From Oscillospiraceae bacterium (lineage in GTDB: Bacteria; Bacillota; Clostridia; Oscillospirales; Oscillospiraceae), in assembly GCA_902775985.1 (NCBI GenBank), contig CACYOR010000001.1, positions 124,001 through 188,000 of the forward strand: a stretch of DNA of 64,000 bases, given 5' to 3'. Below the pieces are notes generated by a model that made no database searches, was not told where the DNA came from, and worked only from the letters and a program-made list of their open reading frames with translations. The translations under genes and the position numbers were made by a program. Each line of letters starts with the position of its first letter. Positions within the stretch are counted from its first letter, which is position 1. Of this stretch, positions 1-7,242 are shown piece by piece.

Positions 1-2
1 AA

Positions 3-584
3 TGCTATGAGGCCATGGGCTATGACTTCGCTGAGGACAATGCCGACTTTGAACATCCCAATGTTTCCGGCGCGCAAAAGTTGAGCCGCCGTCTGGGCGA
101 ATATCTGTATTCTGAGTACCCAGTTCAAGGCGGCCAGGGAAGCGCCTGGGAAAATGGCAGGACCTATTATAGCCACATTCTGGACGAATGGTCACTTCGC
201 GGGAAGACGGTACCGGAGCACTACTGCGAGGCGCTTGAGGAGCTTGCCTGCACGGTTTTCCTCGCCATGGATAAAAACTGGGCAGACACAGTTACGCCTT
301 CCGTTCAAGCCTTTTTGACCCGGCTTGGCGCGGAACCGGAAAAAGCCTTCTGGGCAGTGCTGGAAAACGGGGTGCCTGTTTCCGCAGGGACGGAGAAAGA
401 GGCGTACGGCAGTTTTCGTTCCGGGCGCAGCCGGTATGAAATCAGTACAACGCAGCCCTGCTCGATTGCGCTGGACGGCCGGGAACAGGCAAAAGAAGGC
501 AAGGGAATCAGCATTGTGATCTACGATAGTCTGCGTCGTCGCTTGATCGACAGTGTCTGCCTCCAAAACGGCGTGATACGATAA
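3..584 (+). CDS. SGNH/GDSL-type hydrolase or acyltransferase, C-terminal part (5' truncated by window edge)
   Basis: The frame is open from base 3, so the gene begins outside the window. Near its visible start it carries DFEHPNVSGAQKLS, which fits the block V (D-x-x-H) region of SGNH-fold esterases and acyltransferases, where His and Asp complete the Ser-Asp-His triad. About 150 residues follow that I do not recognise. The Ser block is not visible. It ends in a strong terminator at 583-610, so it is the last gene of its unit. Substrate cannot be judged; relatives act on acylated glycans or cell-wall polymers. Confidence 0.55.
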   Translation, partial: CYEAMGYDFAEDNADFEHPNVSGAQKLSRRLGEYLYSEYPVQGGQGSAWENGRTYYSHILDEWSLRGKTVPEHYCEALEELACTVFLAMDKNWADTVTPSVQAFLTRLGAEPEKAFWAVLENGVPVSAGTEKEAYGSFRSGRSRYEISTTQPCSIALDGREQAKEGKGISIVIYDSLRRRLIDSVCLQNGVIR

Positions 585-612
585 AAACACGGATTTTTTT
601 CCGTGTTTTTTT
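583..612 (+). terminator. Rho-independent terminator after the SGNH-type gene
   Basis: An 11-bp perfect stem (AAAAACACGGA / TCCGTGTTTTT) with a T-rich loop runs directly into a T run. It begins at the stop codon of the upstream gene and isolates it from the first sigma-factor unit. Confidence 0.9.
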
Positions 613-620
613 CATCCCAT

Positions 621-650
621 GCAACCGATGCGGCTGATTTTTCGTGTATA
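621..650 (+). promoter_or_regulatory. ECF-type promoter of sigma/anti-sigma cassette 1
   Basis: GCAAC at 621-625 and CGTGTATA at 643-650 are separated by 17 nt. The same arrangement, GCAAC-17-CGTCTATA, lies ahead of the second cassette at 2164-2193. A GCAAC-like -35 with a CGTC-type -10 is the usual form of an autoregulated ECF sigma promoter, so each sigma factor probably drives its own operon and possibly the other one. Confidence 0.65.
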
Positions 651-694
651 TAGGTGAAAGCGCTTTTAAGATAATTCAGATGAAGGAGGCCGTC

Positions 695-1252
695 ATGGAG
701 GATTCCGCCATTGTTGAACTATATTGGCAGCGCTCTGACCGAGCGATCGAAGAATCCGCACGAAAGTACGGCAGCTACTGCGAATACATCGCTCGATCCA
801 TATGTGGCAACCGGGAGGACGCCGGAGAGTGCGTCAACGACACCTGGCTCGCAGCCTGGAATGCCATGCCGGATAAGCGCCCAAAACGTCTTGCCGCTTT
901 TCTTGGCTGCCTTACCCGTCATCTGGCCATTGATCGTGTACGCGCGGAAACAAGCCAGAAGCGGGGAAACGGTGAAATGCTATTGGCCTTGGATGAGCTG
1001 AGTGAGAGCCTGGCCGCTCAATCGGACCCGGTAAAGGAGACCGAACAACGGGAGCTGGGAGAGAGCGTACGAAACTGGCTGAGTAGCCTCAACGAGACGG
1101 AAAGGCTTGTTTTCCTGGGCCGTTATTACTATCTGCTCTCCATCCCGCAGATCGCAGGCCACTTTGGATACAGCGAGAGCAAGACCAAGAGCATTCTGTT
1201 CCGCCTGAGAGGCAGACTGAAACGCTATCTGGAGAAGGAGGGACTTCTGTGA
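695..1252 (+). CDS. ECF-like sigma-70 family RNA polymerase sigma factor (cassette 1)
   Basis: This 185-residue protein has the two-domain sigma layout: region 2 near residues 20-85 (DAGECVNDTWLAAWNAMP) and a region 4 helix-turn-helix near 130-180 (LSIPQIAGHFGYSESKTKS). ATG 695 is preferred over upstream starts because GAAGGAGG lies about 5 nt before it and the paralogue starts with the same MEDSAIV. The last codons overlap the GTG start of its putative anti-sigma partner, so the pair is translationally coupled. It should direct polymerase to a small regulon, probably including its own promoter. The trigger is unknown. Confidence 0.85.
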   Translation: MEDSAIVELYWQRSDRAIEESARKYGSYCEYIARSICGNREDAGECVNDTWLAAWNAMPDKRPKRLAAFLGCLTRHLAIDRVRAETSQKRGNGEMLLALDELSESLAAQSDPVKETEQRELGESVRNWLSSLNETERLVFLGRYYYLLSIPQIAGHFGYSESKTKSILFRLRGRLKRYLEKEGLL

Positions 1253-2082
1253 ACGCGTTCGATCTTTGGGATGCTTTGAACCAGGCGGACGAGAAAGAAC
1301 TGGAGAGAGCCCGCAGCTTTTATCACATCGGAATGGAGGAGATTGTCCCTATGAAGAAAACACGAAAAGCTTTTCAGACGCTGCTGATTGCGGCGGTCAT
1401 CACGGCCCTCATGGGTGTTTCGGCTTTTGCAGCCGGATTGTTTCAAGTCAGCAGTCGGGCTGTGGAAGAAGGGGAGCGGTTTCAGGTAAGTTTTAAAACC
1501 CCGGACGAAGACATTGTCGGCGAATGGCCCGCTACCTATGCGCTGGAGTTTGACGGCGCAGAGGAGTGCCAGGCGGTGCGCTATCGCTTCAACAGTCTTC
1601 CGGAGGGCGTTTATATTCCAGCAGGAGCGGATGGATGGATTGAACGTGCGGATTGGAAAGAAGGTGAGATCGCTACCATCCCTTGGTGTGAACATGTTGA
1701 GTGCACCGTCAAAAAAGGCGGAGGAGGCTTTTTTGTCTCGGACATATTCTACATGCCGTGCTACGTGAATGACGGCGCGTTGATCTTGATGAACCACACG
1801 CCGGATCAGATGGAAGAGGAGGACTGGGATGGCAGACATGTTATAAAGATCACGTCCGATCACTGGAAGGGGATCGACGGCGAACTGCATGACCTGCCCG
1901 AGACCAATTATGTTCTAATCATTGATACGGATCAGGGCTGGATTTTTGCGATCCGCGGTACCGCCTCGATGGACGATCTGCTCTATTTAGCGAAAAATCT
2001 GGAGGTGGAACAGACAGAAGAAATCGTGAGGAAGGATCAGTTTGAAAAACCCTATGATTTCTTTGACGCCGCGCGCGGATAA
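1249..2082 (+). CDS. Putative single-pass membrane anti-sigma factor (cassette 1)
   Basis: This 277-residue protein starts at GTG overlapping the stop of the sigma gene. It has about 40 cytoplasmic residues, one membrane helix near residues 41-64 and a large extracytoplasmic domain. The end of that domain (GWIFAIRGTASMDDLLYLAKNLEV) resembles the DUF4367-type tail found in Clostridia anti-sigma proteins. The layout suits a sensor that holds the sigma factor at the membrane. I see no zinc-binding HxxxCxxC motif, so it is not a classical ZAS anti-sigma. The role is inferred from topology and pairing. Confidence 0.65.
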   Translation: MNAFDLWDALNQADEKELERARSFYHIGMEEIVPMKKTRKAFQTLLIAAVITALMGVSAFAAGLFQVSSRAVEEGERFQVSFKTPDEDIVGEWPATYALEFDGAEECQAVRYRFNSLPEGVYIPAGADGWIERADWKEGEIATIPWCEHVECTVKKGGGGFFVSDIFYMPCYVNDGALILMNHTPDQMEEEDWDGRHVIKITSDHWKGIDGELHDLPETNYVLIIDTDQGWIFAIRGTASMDDLLYLAKNLEVEQTEEIVRKDQFEKPYDFFDAARG

Positions 2083-2091
2083 AAAAGGACA

Positions 2092-2132
2092 CAAGAGAAA
2101 AGGCTCCCACTCTGTTGGGGGCCATTCTCTTG
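2092..2132 (+). terminator. Hairpin between the two sigma cassettes
   Basis: A two-tier stem-loop lies 10 nt after the anti-sigma stop: outer CAAGAGAA / TTCTCTTG and inner GGCTCCCA / TGGGGGCC around a short loop. It has no clean T run, so it may be a weak terminator or an mRNA 3' stabiliser. Confidence 0.5.
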
Positions 2133-2163
2133 CCAATTGGGAGAAAAGCTTTTTCAATAGCAT

Positions 2164-2193
2164 GCAACGCCGTGAACGTTTTTCGCGTCTATA
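2164..2193 (+). promoter_or_regulatory. ECF-type promoter of sigma/anti-sigma cassette 2
   Basis: GCAAC (2164-2168), 17 nt, CGTCTATA (2186-2193). The bases after it (AGGGGTGAGCGCT) also resemble the sequence after the cassette 1 promoter (AGGTGAAAGCGCT), so the similarity covers the whole control region. Confidence 0.65.
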
Positions 2194-2228
2194 GGGGTGA
2201 GCGCTCAAGAAACAAAGGAGGTGCCCGC

Positions 2229-2786
2229 ATGGAAGACAGTGCCATTGTGGATCTGTATTGGCAACGCTCCGACCGGGCCATAGCCGAAACGGAGCAAAAA
2301 TACGGAGCTTACTGCCATCGAATTGCCTATAACATCTGCCAGTGCGATGAGGACGCGGAGGAATGCGTCAACGACACCTGGCTCGCAGCCTGGAATGCCA
2401 TGCCGGATGAGCGGCCGAGAGTCCTGTCTGCTTTTCTCGCTTGCCTGACCCGAAACGCGGCCATCGGACGCTGGCGGGAACAGCACCGGCAAAAGCGCGG
2501 CGGAGGCGAGCGGGATCTGGTATTGGAGGAGCTGGCGGATTGCCTGGCTACACCGCGAGACACAGAGGAAGAAGCGGAGCAGCGGGAATTGGAAGCTCTG
2601 GTCGGAAGCTTTGTGAACAACCTGAACCACACTGAGCAGTTGGTATTCACCGCCCGTTACTTCTATCTCTGCCCGGTGAACCAGATCGCATCCAAGCTCC
2701 ATTTCAGCGAGAGCAAGGTCAAAAGCATGCTGTTTCGCCTGCGCGGCAGATTGCGCGCACGCCTGGAAAAGGAGGGGTACTGTTGA
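2229..2786 (+). CDS. ECF-like sigma-70 family RNA polymerase sigma factor (cassette 2)
   Basis: This is a 185-residue paralogue of the sigma factor at 695-1252, the same length and closely similar throughout. Shared stretches include MEDSAIV, YWQRSDRAI and ECVNDTWLAAWNAMPD in region 2, and a region 4 helix-turn-helix (NQIASKLHFSESKVKS). ATG 2229 is chosen because AAAGGAGG sits just upstream and the N-terminus aligns with its paralogue. The stop overlaps the TTG start of the next gene. Tandem duplication of a complete sigma/anti-sigma unit is the simplest origin. Regions 2.4 and 4.2 are similar enough that overlapping promoter recognition is plausible. Confidence 0.85.
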   Translation: MEDSAIVDLYWQRSDRAIAETEQKYGAYCHRIAYNICQCDEDAEECVNDTWLAAWNAMPDERPRVLSAFLACLTRNAAIGRWREQHRQKRGGGERDLVLEELADCLATPRDTEEEAEQRELEALVGSFVNNLNHTEQLVFTARYFYLCPVNQIASKLHFSESKVKSMLFRLRGRLRARLEKEGYC

Positions 2787-3574
2787 ACGAATGGATGCTT
2801 TTGCAAGCCATGAACGGGATCCATACAGACACGGTGGAACGAACGCGGCAGCTCCTTGAAAACAAGGAGGTTATCCCTATGTATCGAATGAGAAAGGTGT
2901 GGCGGACGGTGCTGATCGCCGCCCTGATTGCAAGCTTTTTCAGCATCACGGCCTATGCAGTCTTTCACTTTAGCATGAATGGACACAGCAGTGCGGAAAA
3001 TGAGAGTTATACCGTTCAATTCGGAAACCAAGCGGTGGAGTGGCCAAGCAAGTATGTCTTTCGTTTTGAAGGTCCGGAGGAATGCCGCGGCGTGCGCTTC
3101 AAAGCCAATTGGACGCCGAAAGAAAACTACTGGGATTTCGCCCAGCCGGAGGACGACGGCTATGCCTCGCTGCTGGAAGGCAGCGAAATTCGGAACGAGG
3201 AATTTGGCGTGTTTCTTCCCAGCTGCGTCATTGACGTGATGTATGCGCCGCAGTTTGTCAACGACGGCGCCATGATCCTGATGGACTTTGAGCCGGACAA
3301 AATCACAGAGGAGAGCTGGGGCGACGTGCAGGTCTACAAGTTTGCAGCGAAATCCGGACATGCCATCGACGCTGATCAGACCATGTTTCCGACCGGAAAC
3401 TTTGTGATCCTTTTCCACCCCGAGCAGGGCTGGATCGTGGGGGTACGCGGCTACGACAGCATGGAGAACCTGGAGCAGATCGCCAGAAATTTGGAAGTGG
3501 TGCAGACGGAGGAGGTCATCCGAAGCACGGACTTTGAAAACAAAATTGATTTCTGCGATATCTATATCGGATAA
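2783..3574 (+). CDS. Putative single-pass membrane anti-sigma factor (cassette 2)
   Basis: This 263-residue protein starts at TTG overlapping the sigma stop, after AAAAGGAGGGG. Like its cassette 1 paralogue it has a short cytoplasmic N-terminus, one membrane helix (about residues 40-62) and a large outside domain. Shared features include an EEC(x)2VR motif, VNDGAMILM, and the tail GWIVGVRGYDSMENLEQIARNLEVVQTEE. The N-terminal cytoplasmic parts differ more than the outer domains, which fits partner specificity. Its anti-sigma role is inferred from pairing and topology. Confidence 0.65.
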   Translation: MNEWMLLQAMNGIHTDTVERTRQLLENKEVIPMYRMRKVWRTVLIAALIASFFSITAYAVFHFSMNGHSSAENESYTVQFGNQAVEWPSKYVFRFEGPEECRGVRFKANWTPKENYWDFAQPEDDGYASLLEGSEIRNEEFGVFLPSCVIDVMYAPQFVNDGAMILMDFEPDKITEESWGDVQVYKFAAKSGHAIDADQTMFPTGNFVILFHPEQGWIVGVRGYDSMENLEQIARNLEVVQTEEVIRSTDFENKIDFCDIYIG

Positions 3575-3580
3575 CACAAA

Positions 3581-3610
3581 TGGCCCTGTCAGCAAATGCT
3601 GACAGGGCCA
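3581..3610. terminator. Bidirectional terminator between convergent genes
   Basis: A 13-bp perfect stem (TGGCCCTGTCAGC / GCTGACAGGGCCA) with an AAAT loop lies between the anti-sigma stop at 3574 and the minus-strand stop at 3625. Confidence 0.8.
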
Positions 3611-3624
3611 GAATCTGTTTCGGA

Positions 3625-4017
3625 TTATTCGGGGAAAACGCGATCCCCGGCGGAAATGCGGTCAAGTATATGCAGGATCCGCATGGTACCACGCTTCTCC
3701 CAAACGCCGGCTATACCAGCCTCGACGGCCTTCTTTCGAAGCTCGTCATCCAGTGCACCGACAACGAGGACCAACTTGGCAGATGGCTGCATCTCCTGAA
3801 TGAGAGCACAGGCATCCAGCCCGTCCATTCCACTGTGGAATGAGGCGTTCATCAGAACAAAGTCGACCTGGTTCTCTTTGCAAAAGTCAATGGCCTGTTC
3901 CGGACTCTGACAGGCTTTCACCAGCGAATATCGTAACGAGGTCTGAATGATCCGCTCTGTGAAGTGCCGGGAGATGTAGAAATCGTTGACGACCAAAACA
4001 CGCGCTTTTCCGCTCAT
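3625..4017 (-). CDS. Stand-alone receiver-like (pseudo-receiver) protein
   Basis: This 130-residue protein has the alpha/beta rhythm of a response-regulator receiver domain (ARVLVVNDFYISRH, then DFVLMNASFHSGMDGLDA, then KLVLVVGA) and no output domain. The expected phospho-acceptor Asp after beta-3 is Asn (VLMNAS). The acidic pair is reduced to N-D and the Ser/Thr switch position reads Gly-Ala, so aspartyl phosphorylation is unlikely. It may act by protein contact. ATG 4017 is preferred over the GTG at 4053, which has no ribosome binding site. A good sigma-A promoter sits at 4072-4100. It is divergent from the deaminase-like gene. Confidence 0.7.
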   Translation of the reverse strand: MSGKARVLVVNDFYISRHFTERIIQTSLRYSLVKACQSPEQAIDFCKENQVDFVLMNASFHSGMDGLDACALIQEMQPSAKLVLVVGALDDELRKKAVEAGIAGVWEKRGTMRILHILDRISAGDRVFPE

Positions 4018-4071
4018 ATGAAACACCAGCTTTCCAATGACTTGTATAGGCACTTTTCGCTAAGTGTCTTA

Positions 4072-4100
4072 ATTATAGCGCGATGAAGCATACTTTGCAA
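4072..4100 (-). promoter_or_regulatory. Sigma-A promoter of the pseudo-receiver gene
   Basis: On the minus strand, TTGCAA (4100-4095), a 17-nt spacer and a consensus TATAAT (4077-4072) lie about 55 nt before ATG 4017. Confidence 0.7.
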
Positions 4101-4180
4101 GTAAAAAATGGAATCATTTGGAATTGGCAAAAGGAAACGACCAAAAAGAAAAGAAAGGGCGAGACGAAAGCAGATTCTTG

Positions 4181-4189
4181 TGCTATACT
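4181..4189 (+). promoter_or_regulatory. Possible extended -10 promoter of the deaminase-like gene
   Basis: TG-C-TATACT at 4181-4189 is an extended -10 element 35 nt before ATG 4224. No convincing -35 is visible at 17 nt, so activity would rest on the extended -10 or on an activator. Confidence 0.4.
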
Positions 4190-4223
4190 GCTTAACAAGA
4201 CTGAATCAAAAGGCGGTGAGGGC

Positions 4224-6671
4224 ATGACAGACTTTGGGCGTTTTTATCTGGACAAGGAAAAGGATATGATTGTGGATCTAAACCTGGAGGATACCAGGCT
4301 GTATTATCGGATCCGCACGCCCAATCACCACAGCGGTAATCTGATCAGCAACCTGGCCAAGCTCTGCGATCTGGAGATCTCCTACGATGAAGGCGGTCTG
4401 AAAGTGATCGAGGGCGAAGTGCCGTCCTACATTGACCAGTATAACCGTCAGCTCTATATTTTTCGCCTGGGCGGAACGAAGGTTGCCAACATCTATCCCG
4501 ACGGCTCTGTTGAGATGAAAGCTTCCATCCCGGCTATTTCCAAGACGCTTATGTCCCAGACCAAGGACTATAAGCTGGATATCGCGCGGACCATTATTAA
4601 GACCTATATTCTCGAAGAGACGAAATTCCGCACTGACCTGCACACCCATATGAATGCCAATCTGCCGGCTGATGCGCTGATGGCTCTCGGGATCGTTCAC
4701 CAGATCCGCTATCCGCTCTATTACATCAAAAAACTGGATCTCAAGCTCAGCGAGCGCCAACGGGAAGAACTGACTCGGCAGCGCGCTGCTGTGGCGCGTG
4801 AATTTGAAGGCTCGGCTTTGCAGGGGAAGTACCTCGTACGAAAAATTGACGACAATACCTTTCTCAATTTTGCCGATCTGATCCTTGGCAATCTCCCCAA
4901 TGCAGAGGAGAATCTCTCCCGCGTTCGCAATTCCCTTGCCGTTATGAAGGATGGGCAGGCCGTTTTTACCAATCTGGAGAAGGTCTATCTCTATCGCTAT
5001 GTCTTTACCCGGGGAATTCGCGCGGCTTCCTCTTTTTCCCTGGAAGATGTGGCATCAATCCCTGACCAGGACGTGAGGGAAACGGTGGTGCAGCTGCTGC
5101 GGGACAAGAGCCGCGAGGAGTATCGAAACAACAGCCTGTTTCAGGATAAGCTTCTTTTGATTGCTCGCCTGTACGCCGCGCACGGGATCCGGTATGTGGA
5201 GATCTCCGACACCTCTTTGAGCAAACCCGAGGATGCGCCCCACACCTTGGCACAGGTCCACCAGGTCATGCCTTATATCTATCGGGAGACAGGGGTCAGG
5301 ATTCGTTTCCTCGCGGCGATTCGCCGCATTCCCCTCACCCTTGTGAAGGACAAGATGGACGGAGAAGATTATCTGCGCCGTAATCTTCGGGCGCTGCGCT
5401 GCGTTGCGATGGATCCCTATGTGGCCGGCAGTGACTTTGTCGGTGAAGAAATCAACGATATCACCGAATTGAAAGACTGTATCGGCGAGATCGTGCGAAT
5501 AGCCGGAGAGGTACCCTCTTTTGTGATTCGCATCCATGCAGGGGAAAACGACTCGCTGAAGGATAACGTCTATAACAGTGTGCGCTGCGTGCGCGACCTG
5601 CTGGCGCCTGGCCAGCCGATGCCCCATGTGCGCATCGGTCACGGCCTCTATACCGCCAATCTGCATTCCAGCAAAGGAAAAGAACTGATTCGCCTTCTGA
5701 AAGAGACCAACACTGTCCTGGAATTTCAGATCACGTCCAATGTCCGACTGAACAACCTGAATCAACTAAACAATCATCCTCTCCGCGAATACCTGCGGGA
5801 AGGCGTGCGCTGTGTTCAGGGAACGGATGGCGGCGCCCTGTATGGGACAAATCCGATCGACGAACAGCTCAGCCTGGAAAAGCTGTTGGGCCTCAGCAGA
5901 GAAGACCTGCTCCAGATGCGCCGCTGTGAAGAGAGCATTCTGAAAGATGCGGAAAAGAGTTTTCAGGAAAAGCAGATTCAGCTGGATCAGACACGCGGGG
6001 ATCAGTCCGTCGAGGCGTTTTATTGCAGACGTATGGAGCATACGGAAGTTGAGGCGAATGTGCTCCCGCATCGGGAAAACAGCTGTTATGCCTCCGAGCG
6101 CCTGAATGATCGGATCCGGGAGATGCCGGAGAACAAGATGCCAATCATACTCCTGGGCGGAAGCTTCAACAACAGCAGCCACCGGACGGTAGTGAACGCA
6201 GGGGGAAAGCAGCTGCTTCAGCGGCTTGTGGAAGGACTCGACCCGGAGAAAGCCGTGTTTGTCATCGGCCACAAGATCACCGCCTATGAACGCTGCCTGC
6301 TGGAAATGAATCGCGGAAAATTTGAGGTCTATTCTTTTGTCCCTTCGATGATCTCGGAGAGAGAAGTGTCAAAGCTAAAGAATTCGCCTGCCTATATTCG
6401 CGTCGCCATTGAACCGGTCGGCTTGGGAAGCTATAAAAGCATTGCCTATGAAGTCTTCAAACGGCGGCCCTCTGTTCTATTGGCTCTGGATGGAAACTCG
6501 GCGGCAGCCAATCTGGTTCAGGAGGCAAAGAATGCGAAATACCCCTGCACCATTTTTCTGAACGAAGCTTCCCGATCTTTGCGGGAAAAAGCGGAATCGC
6601 TCCAGGGGTATGTGACGACCTTCCGGGACACGGAGGGCATCGCAGATAGAATCATAGATCTAGTTAATTAA
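4224..6671 (+). CDS. Adenosine-deaminase-like metallohydrolase fused to a C-terminal Rossmann-like domain
   Basis: The protein has 815 residues, more than twice a normal adenosine deaminase. Residues 1-130 form an unrecognised N-terminal domain. The deaminase core runs from about 130 to 575 with metal ligands H140 and H142 (DLHTHMN), H438 and E441 (HAGEN), H473 (RIGHG) and D535 (GTDGG); the usual second Asp is Gly. After a charged linker, residues 638-815 look like a Rossmannoid or SLOG-like nucleotide-binding fold (IILLGGSFNNSS, VFVIGHKITAYE, PVGLGSYKSIAYE). The first start with GGCGGTGAGG upstream is ATG 4224. It may deaminate an adenine nucleoside or nucleotide; substrate and coupling are unknown. 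Confidence 0.7.
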   Translation: MTDFGRFYLDKEKDMIVDLNLEDTRLYYRIRTPNHHSGNLISNLAKLCDLEISYDEGGLKVIEGEVPSYIDQYNRQLYIFRLGGTKVANIYPDGSVEMKASIPAISKTLMSQTKDYKLDIARTIIKTYILEETKFRTDLHTHMNANLPADALMALGIVHQIRYPLYYIKKLDLKLSERQREELTRQRAAVAREFEGSALQGKYLVRKIDDNTFLNFADLILGNLPNAEENLSRVRNSLAVMKDGQAVFTNLEKVYLYRYVFTRGIRAASSFSLEDVASIPDQDVRETVVQLLRDKSREEYRNNSLFQDKLLLIARLYAAHGIRYVEISDTSLSKPEDAPHTLAQVHQVMPYIYRETGVRIRFLAAIRRIPLTLVKDKMDGEDYLRRNLRALRCVAMDPYVAGSDFVGEEINDITELKDCIGEIVRIAGEVPSFVIRIHAGENDSLKDNVYNSVRCVRDLLAPGQPMPHVRIGHGLYTANLHSSKGKELIRLLKETNTVLEFQITSNVRLNNLNQLNNHPLREYLREGVRCVQGTDGGALYGTNPIDEQLSLEKLLGLSREDLLQMRRCEESILKDAEKSFQEKQIQLDQTRGDQSVEAFYCRRMEHTEVEANVLPHRENSCYASERLNDRIREMPENKMPIILLGGSFNNSSHRTVVNAGGKQLLQRLVEGLDPEKAVFVIGHKITAYERCLLEMNRGKFEVYSFVPSMISEREVSKLKNSPAYIRVAIEPVGLGSYKSIAYEVFKRRPSVLLALDGNSAAANLVQEAKNAKYPCTIFLNEASRSLREKAESLQGYVTTFRDTEGIADRIIDLVN

Positions 6672-6750
6672 GAGGAAAGCCCTGACGGCTTAACTGTTTG
6701 TTTCCGAATGCGTTATCTCGGCAAGGTGAAAAATCGCCAAAGCAAAGGTG

Positions 6751-6779
6751 TTGCCGTTAACGAAAGAATGTGCTAAAAT
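6751..6779 (+). promoter_or_regulatory. Promoter of the DtxR/MntR-type regulator
   Basis: TTGCCG (6751-6756), a 17-nt spacer ending in TGC and TAAAAT (6774-6779) form a good sigma-A promoter. A weak hairpin (AAGCC / GGCTT, 6677-6691) after the upstream stop may end the previous transcript. Confidence 0.65.
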
Positions 6780-6812
6780 GAAAAATAACTCCCAGGGAAA
6801 GGGGATGTAACC

Positions 6813-7190
6813 TTGAATATGAGAACATTCCGCAACGAGGCTCGTGACGATTATCTGGAGACGATCCTGCTCATTAAGCGGAACAAAGGCTATTGCCGTG
6901 CGATCAACATTGCCAACGAATTGAATATTACTAAACCCTCTGTCAGTGTGGAATTGGGTAAGCTTCAGGAGATGGGGCTTATTACAGTGGATGAAGAAAA
7001 AATGATCCATTTTACAGAGGAGGGACAGGCTTTGGCGGAATTGACCTATTCCAAGCACTGCTATTTCCGGCAGATGCTTCTCTCCGTGGGGGTTGATGAG
7101 GAGACGGCAGAGCGGGAAGCCTGCGCGATGGAACACGCCATCAGCGGCGATACTTTTTATCGGATCCAGGAGAAGTTTCCGATTGAATAA
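6813..7190 (+). CDS. DtxR/MntR-family metal-dependent transcriptional regulator
   Basis: This 125-residue protein has a winged helix-turn-helix near residues 12-65 (DDYLETILLIKRNKGYCRAI, then ELNITKPSVSVELGKLQEMGLI) followed by the DtxR dimerisation region (AERE-C-AMEHAIS). The E-x2-C-x2-EH segment matches ligand positions of iron/manganese sensors. No C-terminal SH3 domain is present, as in MntR. TTG 6813 has the best spacing to AAAGGGGA; ATG 6819 is an alternative. It converges on a cation diffusion facilitator, which suggests a transition-metal homeostasis pair, although that transporter has its own riboswitch. Confidence 0.8.
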   Translation: MNMRTFRNEARDDYLETILLIKRNKGYCRAINIANELNITKPSVSVELGKLQEMGLITVDEEKMIHFTEEGQALAELTYSKHCYFRQMLLSVGVDEETAEREACAMEHAISGDTFYRIQEKFPIE

Positions 7191-7205
7191 AACAAGAGAA
7201 TGCGA

Positions 7206-7234
7206 AAAGCGCGACCGGGTTTCGGCCGCGCTTT
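7206..7234. terminator. Bidirectional terminator between regulator and transporter genes
   Basis: An 8-bp outer stem AAAGCGCG / CGCGCTTT plus an inner CCG / CGG lies between the convergent stops at 7190 and 7243. Confidence 0.7.
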
Positions 7235-7242
7235 CGGTCTCT

